Source: Rhodobacter sp.
Lineage (GTDB): Bacteria > Pseudomonadota > Alphaproteobacteria > Rhodobacterales > Rhodobacteraceae
Length of the DNA stretch: 64,000 bases
Assembly: GCA_030065095.1 (NCBI GenBank)
Contig: JASJDP010000007.1
Coordinates: 1 to 64,000, forward strand
Reading direction: 5' to 3'
The position numbers were made by a program, and so were the translations under genes. Of the stretch, positions 24,472-33,075 are shown one piece after another. A model generated the notes under the pieces. The model saw nothing but the letters and a program-made list of their open reading frames with translations, had not been told where the DNA came from and searched no databases. Within the stretch, counting starts at the first letter, position 1. Each line of letters opens with the position of its first letter.

Positions 24472-25551
24472 TCAGGGGACGAACCGTGCGGGGCTAAGCT
24501 GGGTCACGGTGTCCGCGGCTAATCCGGACGGACGGCCCGCAACGAGATCTGCGGCGAGCTGGCTGGCGGCAGGGGAGGTCTGCATGCCGTAGCCGCCTTG
24601 ACCCGCAAGCCAGAAGAACTGTGGATCATCCGGGGCGAAGCCGATCACCAGCTGCCGGTCGGGGGCAAAGGTCCTGAGCCCGGCCCAAGAGGTCTCGACG
24701 CGGGTGACAGGCTCGGTGACATGGGCCTCGTACCGGGCGAGCCCCTCTGCCAGGATCATGTCGTCGGCCCAGGCGTCGTGCGGCTCCACCGGGTCCTCGT
24801 CGGCGGGCGAGACCAGCAGCTTGCCGGCGTCGGGCTTGGCGTACCAGGTCTCGCCGGGGCCGAAGAGCATCGGCCAGGTGGCGACGTCATGATCGCCCGG
24901 TGCAGGCAGGCGGGCCATCGAGCGGCGATAGGGCTGCAGGCGGACCGGAGCGACGCCGGCGAGGTGAGCGATGTGGTCGGCCCAGGCGCCTGCGGCATTG
25001 ATCAGCAGTTTGGCGTCGTGGCGGCCGGCAGAGGTGTCGACGGTCCAGCCGGTGGCGGTGCGGTGGATATTCGTCACGCGGGCGTTGAGTTGTATGGTGC
25101 CGCCGTTGCCGCGGGCCTCTCGGGCGAAATTCTGGATCAGAAGGTCGGTATCGATGTCCCAGGCCTCGGCGTGATAGCCGGCCTGGGTGACGCGCGCGGG
25201 GTCCAGGATCGGAACCATGGCGCACGCCTCTGCCACGGGGATGGGATGCATCGCCATGGTAGCGAGGTCGTGGGCAAAGGCGTCCTCGTTGCCGTTGGTG
25301 CCTACGAGCATCAGACCGCGGTCGCGCAGCACGCCGCCATTGGCGTCGCGGTGATAGGCTTTGCTGGCGCGGTTCAGTGCGATGGTCGAGGGACGCCCAT
25401 AGGTTTCCTCGAACATCGCCGCGGACCGGCCCGAAGCGTGGTAGCCCAGACCGTGCTCGGCCTCGAGCACGGTGACGCCGCCCAGATGCGACAGGCGCGC
25501 GGCGGCCGAGATGCCGGCGATGCCGCCGCCGATGATCAGGAAGTCGATCAC
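24472..25551 (-). CDS. FAD-dependent amino-acid oxidoreductase (DadA/glycine-oxidase-like)
   Basis: A 359-residue DAO-family flavoprotein. The dinucleotide-binding start is IDFLIIGGGIAGISAAARLSHLG with the acidic VLEAEHGLG end of strand 2; later come AGAWADHIAHLAG near 195 and the C-terminal FAD-contact motif FFWLAGQGGYGMQTSPA near 320. It would deaminate or demethylate an amino acid such as sarcosine, glycine or a D-amino acid; the sequence does not fix which. GTG 25551 overlaps the aldo/keto reductase stop as GTGA, so the two genes are one operon facing away from creatinase. Confidence 0.85.
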   Translation of the reverse strand: MIDFLIIGGGIAGISAAARLSHLGGVTVLEAEHGLGYHASGRSAAMFEETYGRPSTIALNRASKAYHRDANGGVLRDRGLMLVGTNGNEDAFAHDLATMAMHPIPVAEACAMVPILDPARVTQAGYHAEAWDIDTDLLIQNFAREARGNGGTIQLNARVTNIHRTATGWTVDTSAGRHDAKLLINAAGAWADHIAHLAGVAPVRLQPYRRSMARLPAPGDHDVATWPMLFGPGETWYAKPDAGKLLVSPADEDPVEPHDAWADDMILAEGLARYEAHVTEPVTRVETSWAGLRTFAPDRQLVIGFAPDDPQFFWLAGQGGYGMQTSPAASQLAADLVAGRPSGLAADTVTQLSPARFVP

Positions 25552-26489
25552 GCCTCTTCCGACCGATCGGTCGCGGGCGGCGGTGTGGGGGTCAGCGCGG
25601 TCAGACGGTCGTAGAGCGCGTCGTCCATGGCAAAGCACAGGGCGTCGAGCGACGGCTGCAGCTGGTCAGCATTGCGCCCGCTGATGATCGGCGCGGCGAT
25701 GGCGGGGTTCCGCGCAACCCACGCGACGGCCAGCGTGATGGGTGAGACGCCGCGTTCGGCAGCAATCTGCCCGAGTGCCGTGGCAGCCTCGTGCATCCAG
25801 TCCTGGCCATAGCGCGACTTGTACATCGCGTCGTCGACCAGCCGTCCGCCGTCGCCGCGGCCGTATTTCCCGGTCAGAAGCCCGCCGCCCAGCGGCGAGT
25901 ACGGCACCACCGCGAAGCCTTCGCTTTGCGCCATGGGCAGGATTTCGACCTCGGCCTGACGCTTCACCAGGTTGTACATCGGCTGCAGCATGGCGATGGA
26001 CAGGCTGAAATCGGCGGCGATGCGGGCCGCCTTCATCGTCTGCCAGGCCGAGAAATTCGACACGCCGATATGGCGCACGCGGCCCGATTCGACCATGGCC
26101 GCCAGTGCCTCGAAGGTTTCTTCCAATGGCACGTCGTCGTCCCAGCGGTGCAGGTACAGAAGATCGACGATTTCCATGCCCAGCCGCCTGCGGCTTTCGT
26201 CGAATTGCGCGGTGATATGCGCCCCGCCACTGCCGCCCGGAAAGGCGCATTTGGTGGCGATGAACAGCGTGTCGCGTTCCGGCGCGGCGAGCTGCCCGAG
26301 CAGCTCCTCCGACTGGCCTTCGGTATAGCCGTGGGCGGTGTCGAAGAAGTTGATGCCCGCAGCGCGGCAGGCGCCGTACATGGCGCGGGCGTCGGCAGCG
26401 TCGGCCTTGCCGCCGAATTGCATGGTGCCGAAACAGAAGCGGCTGATCGGGGTGCCGTCGGGGGCGGTCAGGGCGGCCGGCGGGGGCAT
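25548..26489 (-). CDS. Aldo/keto reductase
   Basis: A 313-residue NADPH-dependent (alpha/beta)8 barrel oxidoreductase. The catalytic tetrad region is present: INFFDTAHGYTEGQSEELLG (Asp, Tyr), ATKCAF (Lys) and DLLYLHRWD (His). Other landmarks are HIGVSNFSAWQ and VPYSPLGGGLLTGKYG; the cofactor-binding end is AAPIISGRNADQL. Closest in style to the YhdN/general stress AKR group. Substrate unknown. It is first in a two-gene operon with the FAD oxidoreductase and is divergent from creatinase over a 207-bp spacer. Confidence 0.9.
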   Translation of the reverse strand: MPPPAALTAPDGTPISRFCFGTMQFGGKADAADARAMYGACRAAGINFFDTAHGYTEGQSEELLGQLAAPERDTLFIATKCAFPGGSGGAHITAQFDESRRRLGMEIVDLLYLHRWDDDVPLEETFEALAAMVESGRVRHIGVSNFSAWQTMKAARIAADFSLSIAMLQPMYNLVKRQAEVEILPMAQSEGFAVVPYSPLGGGLLTGKYGRGDGGRLVDDAMYKSRYGQDWMHEAATALGQIAAERGVSPITLAVAWVARNPAIAAPIISGRNADQLQPSLDALCFAMDDALYDRLTALTPTPPPATDRSEEA

Positions 26490-26696
26490 GGGCGGATCTC
26501 CTCGATTGACAGAGACCTATCGGTGCGCCCGGCCCGTCGCAAGGCCCGCGCCGTGCTTGCCCGACGCGCAATTGGGCACTATGCGTGCATTGGGCCCCGG
26601 CGATGGCGTCGCCGGACACATGCGCCTTCTCGTCCTGAACGCCGGGACCTTTCCGGCGGTTCCGAGCTTTACGGCCGCCGATCACGGAGGTCGGAT
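26490..26696. promoter_or_regulatory. Divergent promoter region between aldo/keto reductase and creatinase
   Basis: A 207-bp spacer that must drive both directions. ATTGGGC occurs twice as a direct repeat, at 26571-26577 and 26589-26595 (18-bp period), and GGCGA/TCGCC arms lie near 26600-26614. No regulator gene is adjacent. CACGGAGG precedes the creatinase start. Confidence 0.35.
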
Positions 26697-27929
26697 ATGA
26701 CGAACACACGTCGCCCCTGCTATCGTTTCGAAAACGGCGCCAAGGCGCCCTTGCCCTTTCATGCCGAGGAATACGAGGCGCGGCTCGCCGGTCTGCGCGA
26801 CGCGATGTCCGCCGCGGGTCTGGAGGCCGCATTGCTGAGCTCGATGCAGGCGGTCGCCTATTACTCGGGGTTTCTGTATTGCAGCTTCGGGCGGCCCTAT
26901 GCGCTGGTCGTCACCGAAAGCGACGCGGTGGTGATCGCTGCAGGCATCGATGCAGGTCAGCCCTGGCGGCGCAGTCACGGCGACGTGCTGACCTATTCCG
27001 ACTGGGAGCGCGACAACTTCTGGCGCGCGGTCGAGCATGTGGCCGGGCGCCAGCGGAGGATGGGCTACGAAGCCGACCACCTGACGGCAGAGCGGTACGC
27101 AGCGCTTCGGTCACAGCTGGCTCCGGCCGAGCTGCACGACATTGGCCCCGCCATGATGCGCCAGCGTATGGTCAAGTCGCCCGCCGAGCAAACGCTGATC
27201 CGCACCGGTGCCGCGGTCGCCGATCTCGGCGGCGCGGCGATCCTCGATGCCATCGCCGTGGGGGTGCGCGAGATCGACGTCGCCATGGCCGGGCGCGACG
27301 CAATGGAGGCCGAGATCGCGCGCCGCTTTCCCGACGCCGAGTACCGCGATACCTGGGTCTGGTTCCAGTCGGGGCTAAACACCGACGGCGCGCATAACCC
27401 GGTGACCGGACGGCGGCTGGAGAACGGGGATATCCTGTCTTTGAACACGTTTCCGATGATCCACGGCTACTATACGGCGCTGGAACGCACGCTGTTTCTG
27501 GGCGAGCCCGACGCGGCCTCGCTGGAGATCTGGCAGGACAATGTCGCGGCTCATGAATTGGGTCTGTCTCTGATCCGCCCCGGCGCCACATGTGCCGGCA
27601 TCGCCAACGCAATCAACGCGTTCTTCGAGGACCGCGAGCTTCTGGGCTACCGCAGTTTCGGCTATGGCCATTCATTCGGGGTGCTGAGCCACTATTACGG
27701 CCGCGAGGCGGGGCTGGAACTGCGTGAGGACATCGATACCGTGCTGGAGCCCGGCATGGTGGTGTCGATGGAGCCGATGCTGACCATCCCCGAGGGCCGA
27801 CCGGGCGCCGGTGGCTATCGTGAGCATGACATCCTGATTGTCACCGAGGCGGGCGCCGAGAACATCACCGGCTTTCCTTTTGGACCCGCCCACAACATCC
27901 TGCCCGCACCCGCGGCCCGCGCTGCCTAG
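26697..27929 (+). CDS. Creatinase (creatine amidinohydrolase)
   Basis: A 410-residue pita-bread-fold (M24) enzyme that hydrolyses creatine to sarcosine and urea. It matches the Pseudomonas enzyme closely: YYSGFLYCSFGRPYALVVTE in the N-domain, WFQSGLNTDGAHNPVT with the catalytic His, GYYTALERTLFL with the active-site Glu, GYGHSFGVLSHYYGREAG near 322, and VSMEPMLTIPEG with the second Glu. It lacks the metal ligands of M24 peptidases, as in true creatinases. Sarcosine produced could be used by the flavin enzymes at 20813-23311 or 24472-25551. ATG 26697 gives the family length. Confidence 0.93.
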   Translation: MTNTRRPCYRFENGAKAPLPFHAEEYEARLAGLRDAMSAAGLEAALLSSMQAVAYYSGFLYCSFGRPYALVVTESDAVVIAAGIDAGQPWRRSHGDVLTYSDWERDNFWRAVEHVAGRQRRMGYEADHLTAERYAALRSQLAPAELHDIGPAMMRQRMVKSPAEQTLIRTGAAVADLGGAAILDAIAVGVREIDVAMAGRDAMEAEIARRFPDAEYRDTWVWFQSGLNTDGAHNPVTGRRLENGDILSLNTFPMIHGYYTALERTLFLGEPDAASLEIWQDNVAAHELGLSLIRPGATCAGIANAINAFFEDRELLGYRSFGYGHSFGVLSHYYGREAGLELREDIDTVLEPGMVVSMEPMLTIPEGRPGAGGYREHDILIVTEAGAENITGFPFGPAHNILPAPAARAA

Positions 27930-28030
27930 GGCAGGATGAGTTTTCAGGGAACGCTCCGATGGCTTTGGCCGGAGGCGGACGTTAACAATCGATCTTCAGG
28001 TGCGGAATCAAGGGGCGCAGCCCCGCCGCG

Positions 28031-28160
28031 CCATCGCCGACCCGCCCCGAAGGGGAGGCGAATTTCCGACGGTGCGGGTCGGATTGAGGTCGTTCGGACT
28101 TTGCCGGGATAAAACGAGCCGTTCAGAGGTTTGGCTCGCCTCCCCGCGGGTCGGCGATGG
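28031..28160. repeat. Inverted-repeat element, possibly MITE-like
   Basis: The left arm CCATCGCCGACCCGC (28031-28045) and right arm GCGGGTCGGCGATGG (28146-28160) are perfect complements. Just inside, GGGGAGGCGA (about 28052-28061 region) pairs with TCGCCTCCCC directly before the right arm, so the arms are about 25 bp with a 6-nt insertion on the left. The 14-mer CCATCGCCGACCCG recurs at 3334-3347. Non-coding, about 130 bp. Confidence 0.5.
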
Positions 28161-28261
28161 TGCAGCTGCGCGCTCAATCGGCAACTTCCACTTCAGGCCA
28201 AAACCGGCTTTGCGATATATCCGTAGCTCATCGCGCAATTATGTCGGGACCTCCAAGAAAA

Positions 28262-28285
28262 GGACCCGGGCCGCGGCCCGGGTCC
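28262..28285 (-). terminator. Rho-independent terminator of the second bmp gene
   Basis: A perfect palindrome with the 10-bp stem GGACCCGGGC and CGCG loop. On the minus strand it is followed at once by TTTTCTTGG, a normal U-tract, 23 bp after the bmp stop codon. Confidence 0.85.
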
Positions 28286-28307
28286 CGTGTCCTGAGGTTT
28301 GCCGGGA

Positions 28308-29387
28308 TCAGTTCGGGATCGTCGCGGTCAGCCCCTCGACGTAAAAGTTCATGCCGGCCAGCGTGCCGTCATCGGCCACCTCGCCCTCGGCAAGCCAGTC
28401 GCTGCCGTCCTGCTTTTTCAGCGGACCGGTGAAGGGGTGGTATCCGCCCGCAGCGATCGCGTCGCGCATCGCCTCGGCCTCGGCCTTCACATCCGCGGGA
28501 ACCGCGTCGGAAATCTCGCCGATCTCCACCATGCCGGGCCCGATGCCGTCCCAGGTATCGACCGATGCCCAGGTGCCGTCGATCACGGCCTGGGTCCGGG
28601 CGATATAGTAGGGCGCCCAGTTGTCGATGATCGAGGATACCCGCGGCAGCGGCGCGTATTCCGACATGTCGGACGCCTGACCGAAGGTGATCACGCCATC
28701 GACCCCCTGCGCGGCGGCCTGCGGCGCGGTCGAGTCGGTGTGCTGCAGGATCACGTCGGCGCCCTGCTCGATCAGCGCGTTGGCGGCGTCGGCCTCTTTC
28801 GCCGGGTCGAACCAGGTGTAGGCCCAGATGATCGAGAACTCGATATCCGGGTTGACCTTCTTGGCATGGATATAGGCCGCGTTGATGCCGCGGATGACCT
28901 CGGGGATCGGGAAGGATGCGATATAGCCGACCTTGTTGGTCTTCGTCATCTTCCCGGCGATATGCCCCTGTACCGCACGGCCCTCGTAGAACCGGGCCGA
29001 ATAGGTCGACACGTTGTCGGCCCGCTTGTAGCCGGTGGCGTGTTCGAATTTCACGTCCGGGAATTTCGCGGCGACGTTGATCGTCGGGTCCATGTAGCCG
29101 AAGGAGGTGGTAAAGATCAGGTCCGCCCCCTGCAGCGCCATCTGCGTCAGTGCGCGTTCCGCGTCGGCGCCTTCCGGCACGCTTTCCTGAAACACGGTTT
29201 CCACGGCGTCGCCGAAATGTTCCTCGACCGCCAGGCGGCCCTGGTTGTGTTCATAGGTCCAGCCGCCGTCGCCCACCGGACCGACATAGATGAAGCCGAC
29301 CTTGACCGGCTCGTGACTGCCCGCAAGGGCCGCCCCGCCAAGGGACATGGCCAGCGCGGCCCCGGCCAGCACGTTTCTGCGTTTCAT
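28308..29387 (-). CDS. BMP-family ABC transporter substrate-binding protein (XDH-linked)
   Basis: A 359-residue periplasmic binding protein of the BMP/PnrA family. The N-terminus MKRRNVLAGAALAMSLGGAALA is a signal peptide whose Arg pair may allow Tat export. Family landmarks are KVGFIYVGPVGDGGWTYEHNQG near 28, TTSFGYMDPTINVAAKFPDV near 90, NKVGYIASFPIPEVIRGINA near 135. It is the last gene of a minus-strand run xdhA-xdhB-xdhC-ATPase-permease-permease-bmp, suggesting xanthine, hypoxanthine or another purine as ligand. It is only distantly similar to the binding protein at 12007-12999. Confidence 0.92.
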   Translation of the reverse strand: MKRRNVLAGAALAMSLGGAALAGSHEPVKVGFIYVGPVGDGGWTYEHNQGRLAVEEHFGDAVETVFQESVPEGADAERALTQMALQGADLIFTTSFGYMDPTINVAAKFPDVKFEHATGYKRADNVSTYSARFYEGRAVQGHIAGKMTKTNKVGYIASFPIPEVIRGINAAYIHAKKVNPDIEFSIIWAYTWFDPAKEADAANALIEQGADVILQHTDSTAPQAAAQGVDGVITFGQASDMSEYAPLPRVSSIIDNWAPYYIARTQAVIDGTWASVDTWDGIGPGMVEIGEISDAVPADVKAEAEAMRDAIAAGGYHPFTGPLKKQDGSDWLAEGEVADDGTLAGMNFYVEGLTATIPN

Positions 29388-29443
29388 ATGTGTACTCCCT
29401 GTTATGCACGGGCCCCCAACGCCCGTCTTTCGATAAGCTGCCC

Positions 29444-30379
29444 CTAGCTCGAGGCGTGAAAGCTGCGCCCCAACGCGGCCGGCGCCGTCAGCGCCGCGCG
29501 GCCCCGGTTGGAGGACATGATGACCAGCACGAGGATTGTGATGATATATGGGCTCATCGACAAGTACTCGACCGGCACGGCAAGCCCGGCGGCCTGCAGA
29601 TTCAGCTGCAACACGGTCACGCCGCCGAACAAATAGGCGCCCAGCAGGACGCGCCACGGCTTCCAGCTGGCGAAGACCACGATGGCCAGCGCAATCCAGC
29701 CGGCGCCCGCCGTCATGCCCTCGGTCCATTGCGGCACGCGAATGAGGCTCAGATAGGCGCCGCCCAGCCCCGCGCAGGCGCCGCCGAAGGCGATGGCGGC
29801 CAGGCGGACGCGCACGACCTTGTAGCCCAGCGCATGTGCGGCTTCGTGGCTTTCGCCCACGGCGCGCAGGATCAGCCCGGCACGGCTGTATTTCAGGAAC
29901 GCCCAGACGGCAGCGACCAGCGCCAGCGAGACATAAACCATCAGGTCGTGGCTGAAGAGCACGATGCCAAGGACGGGCAGGTCGGCAAGCGGGCCGAAAT
30001 TCACGTCACCCGTGGCGGGCGGCTTGATCCCGATATAGCCCTGTCCCATCAGCGCCGACAGGCCGAGCCCGAACAGCGTCAGCGCCAGCCCGGTTGCGAC
30101 CTGGTTCGACAGCAGGTACTGGGTCAGCACGCCGAAGAGCAGCGACAGCACCGCGCCGCCCAACGCCGCGCCGAGGAACCCCAAAGCCGGCGAACCCGAT
30201 TCCACCGCCACCGCAAAGCCGCAGATGGCGCCGGTGATCATCATGCCCTCGACGCCCAGGTTCAGGACGCCGGACTTTTCCACCACCAGTTCACCGATGG
30301 CGGCCAGCAGGATCGGGGTCGAGGCCACCATCAGCGCGGCGATCAGCACAAGCGGGTTGATCGAAGACAGATCCATCAC
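29444..30379 (-). CDS. ABC transporter permease (XDH-linked BMP system), second
   Basis: A 311-residue BPD_transp_2 permease with about eight to nine hydrophobic segments. Conserved are GELVVEKSGVLNLGVEGMMITGA near residues 27-49, SNQVATGLALTLFGLG near 90 and the cytoplasmic loop LRAVGESHEAAHALGYKVVRVR near 177. The start GTG 30379 sits in a GTGA overlap with the preceding permease and is followed at once by an in-frame ATG at 30376; either may be used. Partner of the permease at 30376-31458. Confidence 0.92.
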   Translation of the reverse strand: MMDLSSINPLVLIAALMVASTPILLAAIGELVVEKSGVLNLGVEGMMITGAICGFAVAVESGSPALGFLGAALGGAVLSLLFGVLTQYLLSNQVATGLALTLFGLGLSALMGQGYIGIKPPATGDVNFGPLADLPVLGIVLFSHDLMVYVSLALVAAVWAFLKYSRAGLILRAVGESHEAAHALGYKVVRVRLAAIAFGGACAGLGGAYLSLIRVPQWTEGMTAGAGWIALAIVVFASWKPWRVLLGAYLFGGVTVLQLNLQAAGLAVPVEYLSMSPYIITILVLVIMSSNRGRAALTAPAALGRSFHASS

Positions 30380-31458
30380 GCGGTCTCCAGCTTGGCCCAG
30401 CGAATGCGGTAGTTGGTCAGAACGTCCACCGCCAGAAGGAAGAACAGCAGCATCCCCTGGAACGCCTGGATCGCCGCCGCAGGCAGGCCCAGCGTCGCCT
30501 GCGCCGCCTCGCCGCCGATATAGGTCAGCGCCATCAGCAGTCCGGCCAGCAGGATGCCCGCCGGGTGCAGGCGCCCGAGGAACGCCACGATGATCGCGGT
30601 GAACCCGTATCCGACATTGAAATCGATGCTGATCTGGCCCGCGGGTCCTGCCACCTCAAAAAGCCCCGCCAACCCCGCAAGGGCGCCCGAAGTGCCCAGA
30701 CAGAACACCACCAGCAGGTTCGGTTTGACCCCGCCGAACCGCGCCGCCCGCGGGCTTTCGCCGGTCAGGCGGATCTGAAAGCCCAGCATGTGCCGGTTCA
30801 AGAGGATATACGCCAGGATCACCGCGACGAAGGCCGCCGCCACACCCCAGTGCATGCCGGTTCCAGCGATCAGCTCGTTATTCGCCGCCGCCTCGTACTG
30901 CCGCAGGTTCCGGCTGCCCGGAAAGCCCGCCCCGTCGGGATTGCGCAACAGACCCAGCGACATCGAGGCCAGCAACTGCTCGGCGACATAGACCAGCAGC
31001 AGCGACACCAGGATCTCGTTGGTGTTGAACCGCGTCTTCAGGATCGCCGGGATCATCGCCCACAGGAACCCGCCCGCGGCGCCCGCCATTACCATCAGCG
31101 GGAAGATGAACCAGAAATCCGCCGGATAAAACGCAAGGCCCACGCCCGCCCCGCAAATCGCGCCGATGATGTACTGACCCTCGGCGCCGATGTTCCAGAT
31201 GCCGGCCCGGAACCCCAACGACAGCCCGATCGCGATCAGGATCAGCGGCCCGCCCTTCACCAAAAGCTGGCCGCGGTAGTAGAACGCGAACTCTCCCAGG
31301 ATCGGGTCGTAAAAGATCGTCTTGATCGCGACGAACGGGTTCTTGCCCAGAGCCGCAAACAGGATGCCGCCCGCGACCATCGTGAGCAGTACCGCCAGGA
31401 CCGGCGTCATCATGCCGACGGCCCGCGACGGGTTGGGCCGCTTCTCGAGCCTGATCAT
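30376..31458 (-). CDS. ABC transporter permease (XDH-linked BMP system), first
   Basis: A 360-residue BPD_transp_2 permease. Landmarks are FRAGIWNIGAEGQYIIGAICGA near residues 84-105, RFNTNEILVSLLLVYVAEQLL near 155 and the loop RLTGESPRAARFGGVKPNLLVVF near 230. It is membrane-embedded with about nine spans and forms the translocation path with the next gene. Separated by 96 bp from the ATPase gene, a gap with a GCGCG/CGCGC hairpin. Confidence 0.92.
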   Translation of the reverse strand: MIRLEKRPNPSRAVGMMTPVLAVLLTMVAGGILFAALGKNPFVAIKTIFYDPILGEFAFYYRGQLLVKGGPLILIAIGLSLGFRAGIWNIGAEGQYIIGAICGAGVGLAFYPADFWFIFPLMVMAGAAGGFLWAMIPAILKTRFNTNEILVSLLLVYVAEQLLASMSLGLLRNPDGAGFPGSRNLRQYEAAANNELIAGTGMHWGVAAAFVAVILAYILLNRHMLGFQIRLTGESPRAARFGGVKPNLLVVFCLGTSGALAGLAGLFEVAGPAGQISIDFNVGYGFTAIIVAFLGRLHPAGILLAGLLMALTYIGGEAAQATLGLPAAAIQAFQGMLLFFLLAVDVLTNYRIRWAKLETA

Positions 31459-31554
31459 CGCAAGGCTCCTTCATCTTGGCGCAAATACGCTGGGGAGGTC
31501 TGGAGGGGTGAAACCGCTCCAGTCGGCCGGCGCGCGGAACGCGCGTCGAAACCC

Positions 31555-33075
31555 TCAGGCCACATGCGCCACCTCCATGTCATGCGCCCCGCCCATCATC
31601 AGGCCGATCTCGTCCACAGTCAGCCCCTTGGCCGGGCGCGGGGCCGACAGCCGACCCTCGTTCAGCGCGGCGAACCGGTCCGAGATTTCCATCAACTCGT
31701 CCAGATCCTGGCTGATGACGATCACCGCCGCCCCCTCGGCAGCCAGATCCAGCAGCGCCTGACGGATCGCTGCGGCCGCGGACGCGTCCACCCCCCAGGT
31801 CGGCTGGTTCACCACCAGGCAGGCGGGTCGCTGCAGGATCTCGCGCCCGATCACGAATTTCTGCAGGTTACCGCCCGACAGCGACCGTGCGGCGTTGCCC
31901 GGCCCGGGCGTGCGCACGTCGAAGGCCGCAATGATCCGTTCGGCGAACCCCTGCGCCCGCGGCCATTTCAGAAACCCGCCCGACACCAGCTCTTCCCGGA
32001 TCGCGCCGGTCAAAAGCGCATTTTCGGTCAGCGACATGTCCGGCGCCGCGGCATGGCCCAGCCGTTCCTCGGGTGCCGCCAGCAGCCCCAGCCGCCGCCG
32101 CGCATTCGGCCCCAGATGGCCGATCTCCTGCCCGCAGAACTTCACCGCCTCCGCCGGGGCTGGCGTTTCGCCTGACAGCGCCGCCAGCAATTCGTCCTGT
32201 CCGTTCCCGGCCACGCCGCCGATGCCCAGGATTTCGCCCGACCGCACCTCTAGGTGAATGCTGCGCAGCGAGGTCCCGAACGGGTTTGCCGAGGCGACCG
32301 ACAGGGCGGCAAGATCCAGCACCACCTCGCCTGGTGCCTTTTCACCGCGCGTGGGTGTATGCAGGGCTGTGCCCACCATCATCTCGGCCATCGACCTCGC
32401 GCTTTCCTGCCGTGGGTTGCACTCTCCCACCACCTTGCCCAACCGCAGGATCGTGGCGTGGTCGCACAGGGTTTTGATCTCTTCCAGCTTGTGGCTGATA
32501 TACAGGATCGAAGTCCCCTCCGCCTGCAACTTCCGAAGTGTTTCGAACAGGATATCGACCTCTTGCGGCGTCAGCACAGAAGTCGGTTCATCCATGATCA
32601 AAAGCTTTGGATCCTGCAGAAGACAGCGGATGATCTCGACCCGCTGTCGCTCTCCGGCCGACAGATCGCCGACCAGCCGCTCGGGGTCCAGCGGCAGACC
32701 ATAGGTTTCCGACACTTCGCGGATACGCCGGGCAAGCTGCCGCTGCGGCGGCGGGTTTTCCATGCCCAGGGCGACATTCTCGGCCACGTTCAACGCCTCG
32801 AAGAGTGAAAAATGCTGGAACACCATCGCCACGCCCATCGCCCGCGCCGCGTGCGGCGTCGGCGGGTCATAGGGTGCGCCGCCGAACTGCATCCGCCCGG
32901 AATCGGGCCGTACCAGCCCATAGATCATCTTGACCAGCGTCGACTTGCCCGCGCCGTTCTCGCCCAGCAGCGCATGCACCTCGCCCGGCGCGATCCGGAA
33001 CGAGACATCGTCATTCGCAACCACACCCGGATAGGCCTTAGTCAGCCCCTCGATGTTCAGCAAGGCCTCGGTCAC
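31555..33075 (-). CDS. ABC transporter duplicated ATP-binding protein (XDH-linked BMP system)
   Basis: A 506-residue double ATPase. Domain 1: Walker A GENGAGKST near 38, signature LSAGERQRVEI, Walker B LLIMDEPTSVLTP. Domain 2: relaxed Walker A GVAGNGQDE, signature LSGGNLQKFVIGRE, and an altered Walker B with Asn-Gln in place of Asp-Glu (CLVVNQPTWGVD), as usual in this family. The start is GTG 33075, overlapping the xdhC stop as GTGA, so the transporter is translationally coupled to the xanthine dehydrogenase genes. Confidence 0.93.
   Translation of the reverse strand: MTEALLNIEGLTKAYPGVVANDDVSFRIAPGEVHALLGENGAGKSTLVKMIYGLVRPDSGRMQFGGAPYDPPTPHAARAMGVAMVFQHFSLFEALNVAENVALGMENPPPQRQLARRIREVSETYGLPLDPERLVGDLSAGERQRVEIIRCLLQDPKLLIMDEPTSVLTPQEVDILFETLRKLQAEGTSILYISHKLEEIKTLCDHATILRLGKVVGECNPRQESARSMAEMMVGTALHTPTRGEKAPGEVVLDLAALSVASANPFGTSLRSIHLEVRSGEILGIGGVAGNGQDELLAALSGETPAPAEAVKFCGQEIGHLGPNARRRLGLLAAPEERLGHAAAPDMSLTENALLTGAIREELVSGGFLKWPRAQGFAERIIAAFDVRTPGPGNAARSLSGGNLQKFVIGREILQRPACLVVNQPTWGVDASAAAAIRQALLDLAAEGAAVIVISQDLDELMEISDRFAALNEGRLSAPRPAKGLTVDEIGLMMGGAHDMEVAHVA

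Larger units (their letters stand above)
27930..28307. other. Intergenic region carrying a long imperfect inverted-repeat element
   Basis: About 380 bp between the convergent creatinase and second bmp genes. It holds the 16-mer GCGGAATCAAGGGGCG (28002-28017, also at 59973-59988), the hairpin GGGGC-GCA-GCCCC, an inverted repeat with outer arms at 28031-28045 and 28146-28160, and the terminator of the bmp gene. No coding sequence is supported. Confidence 0.55.
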
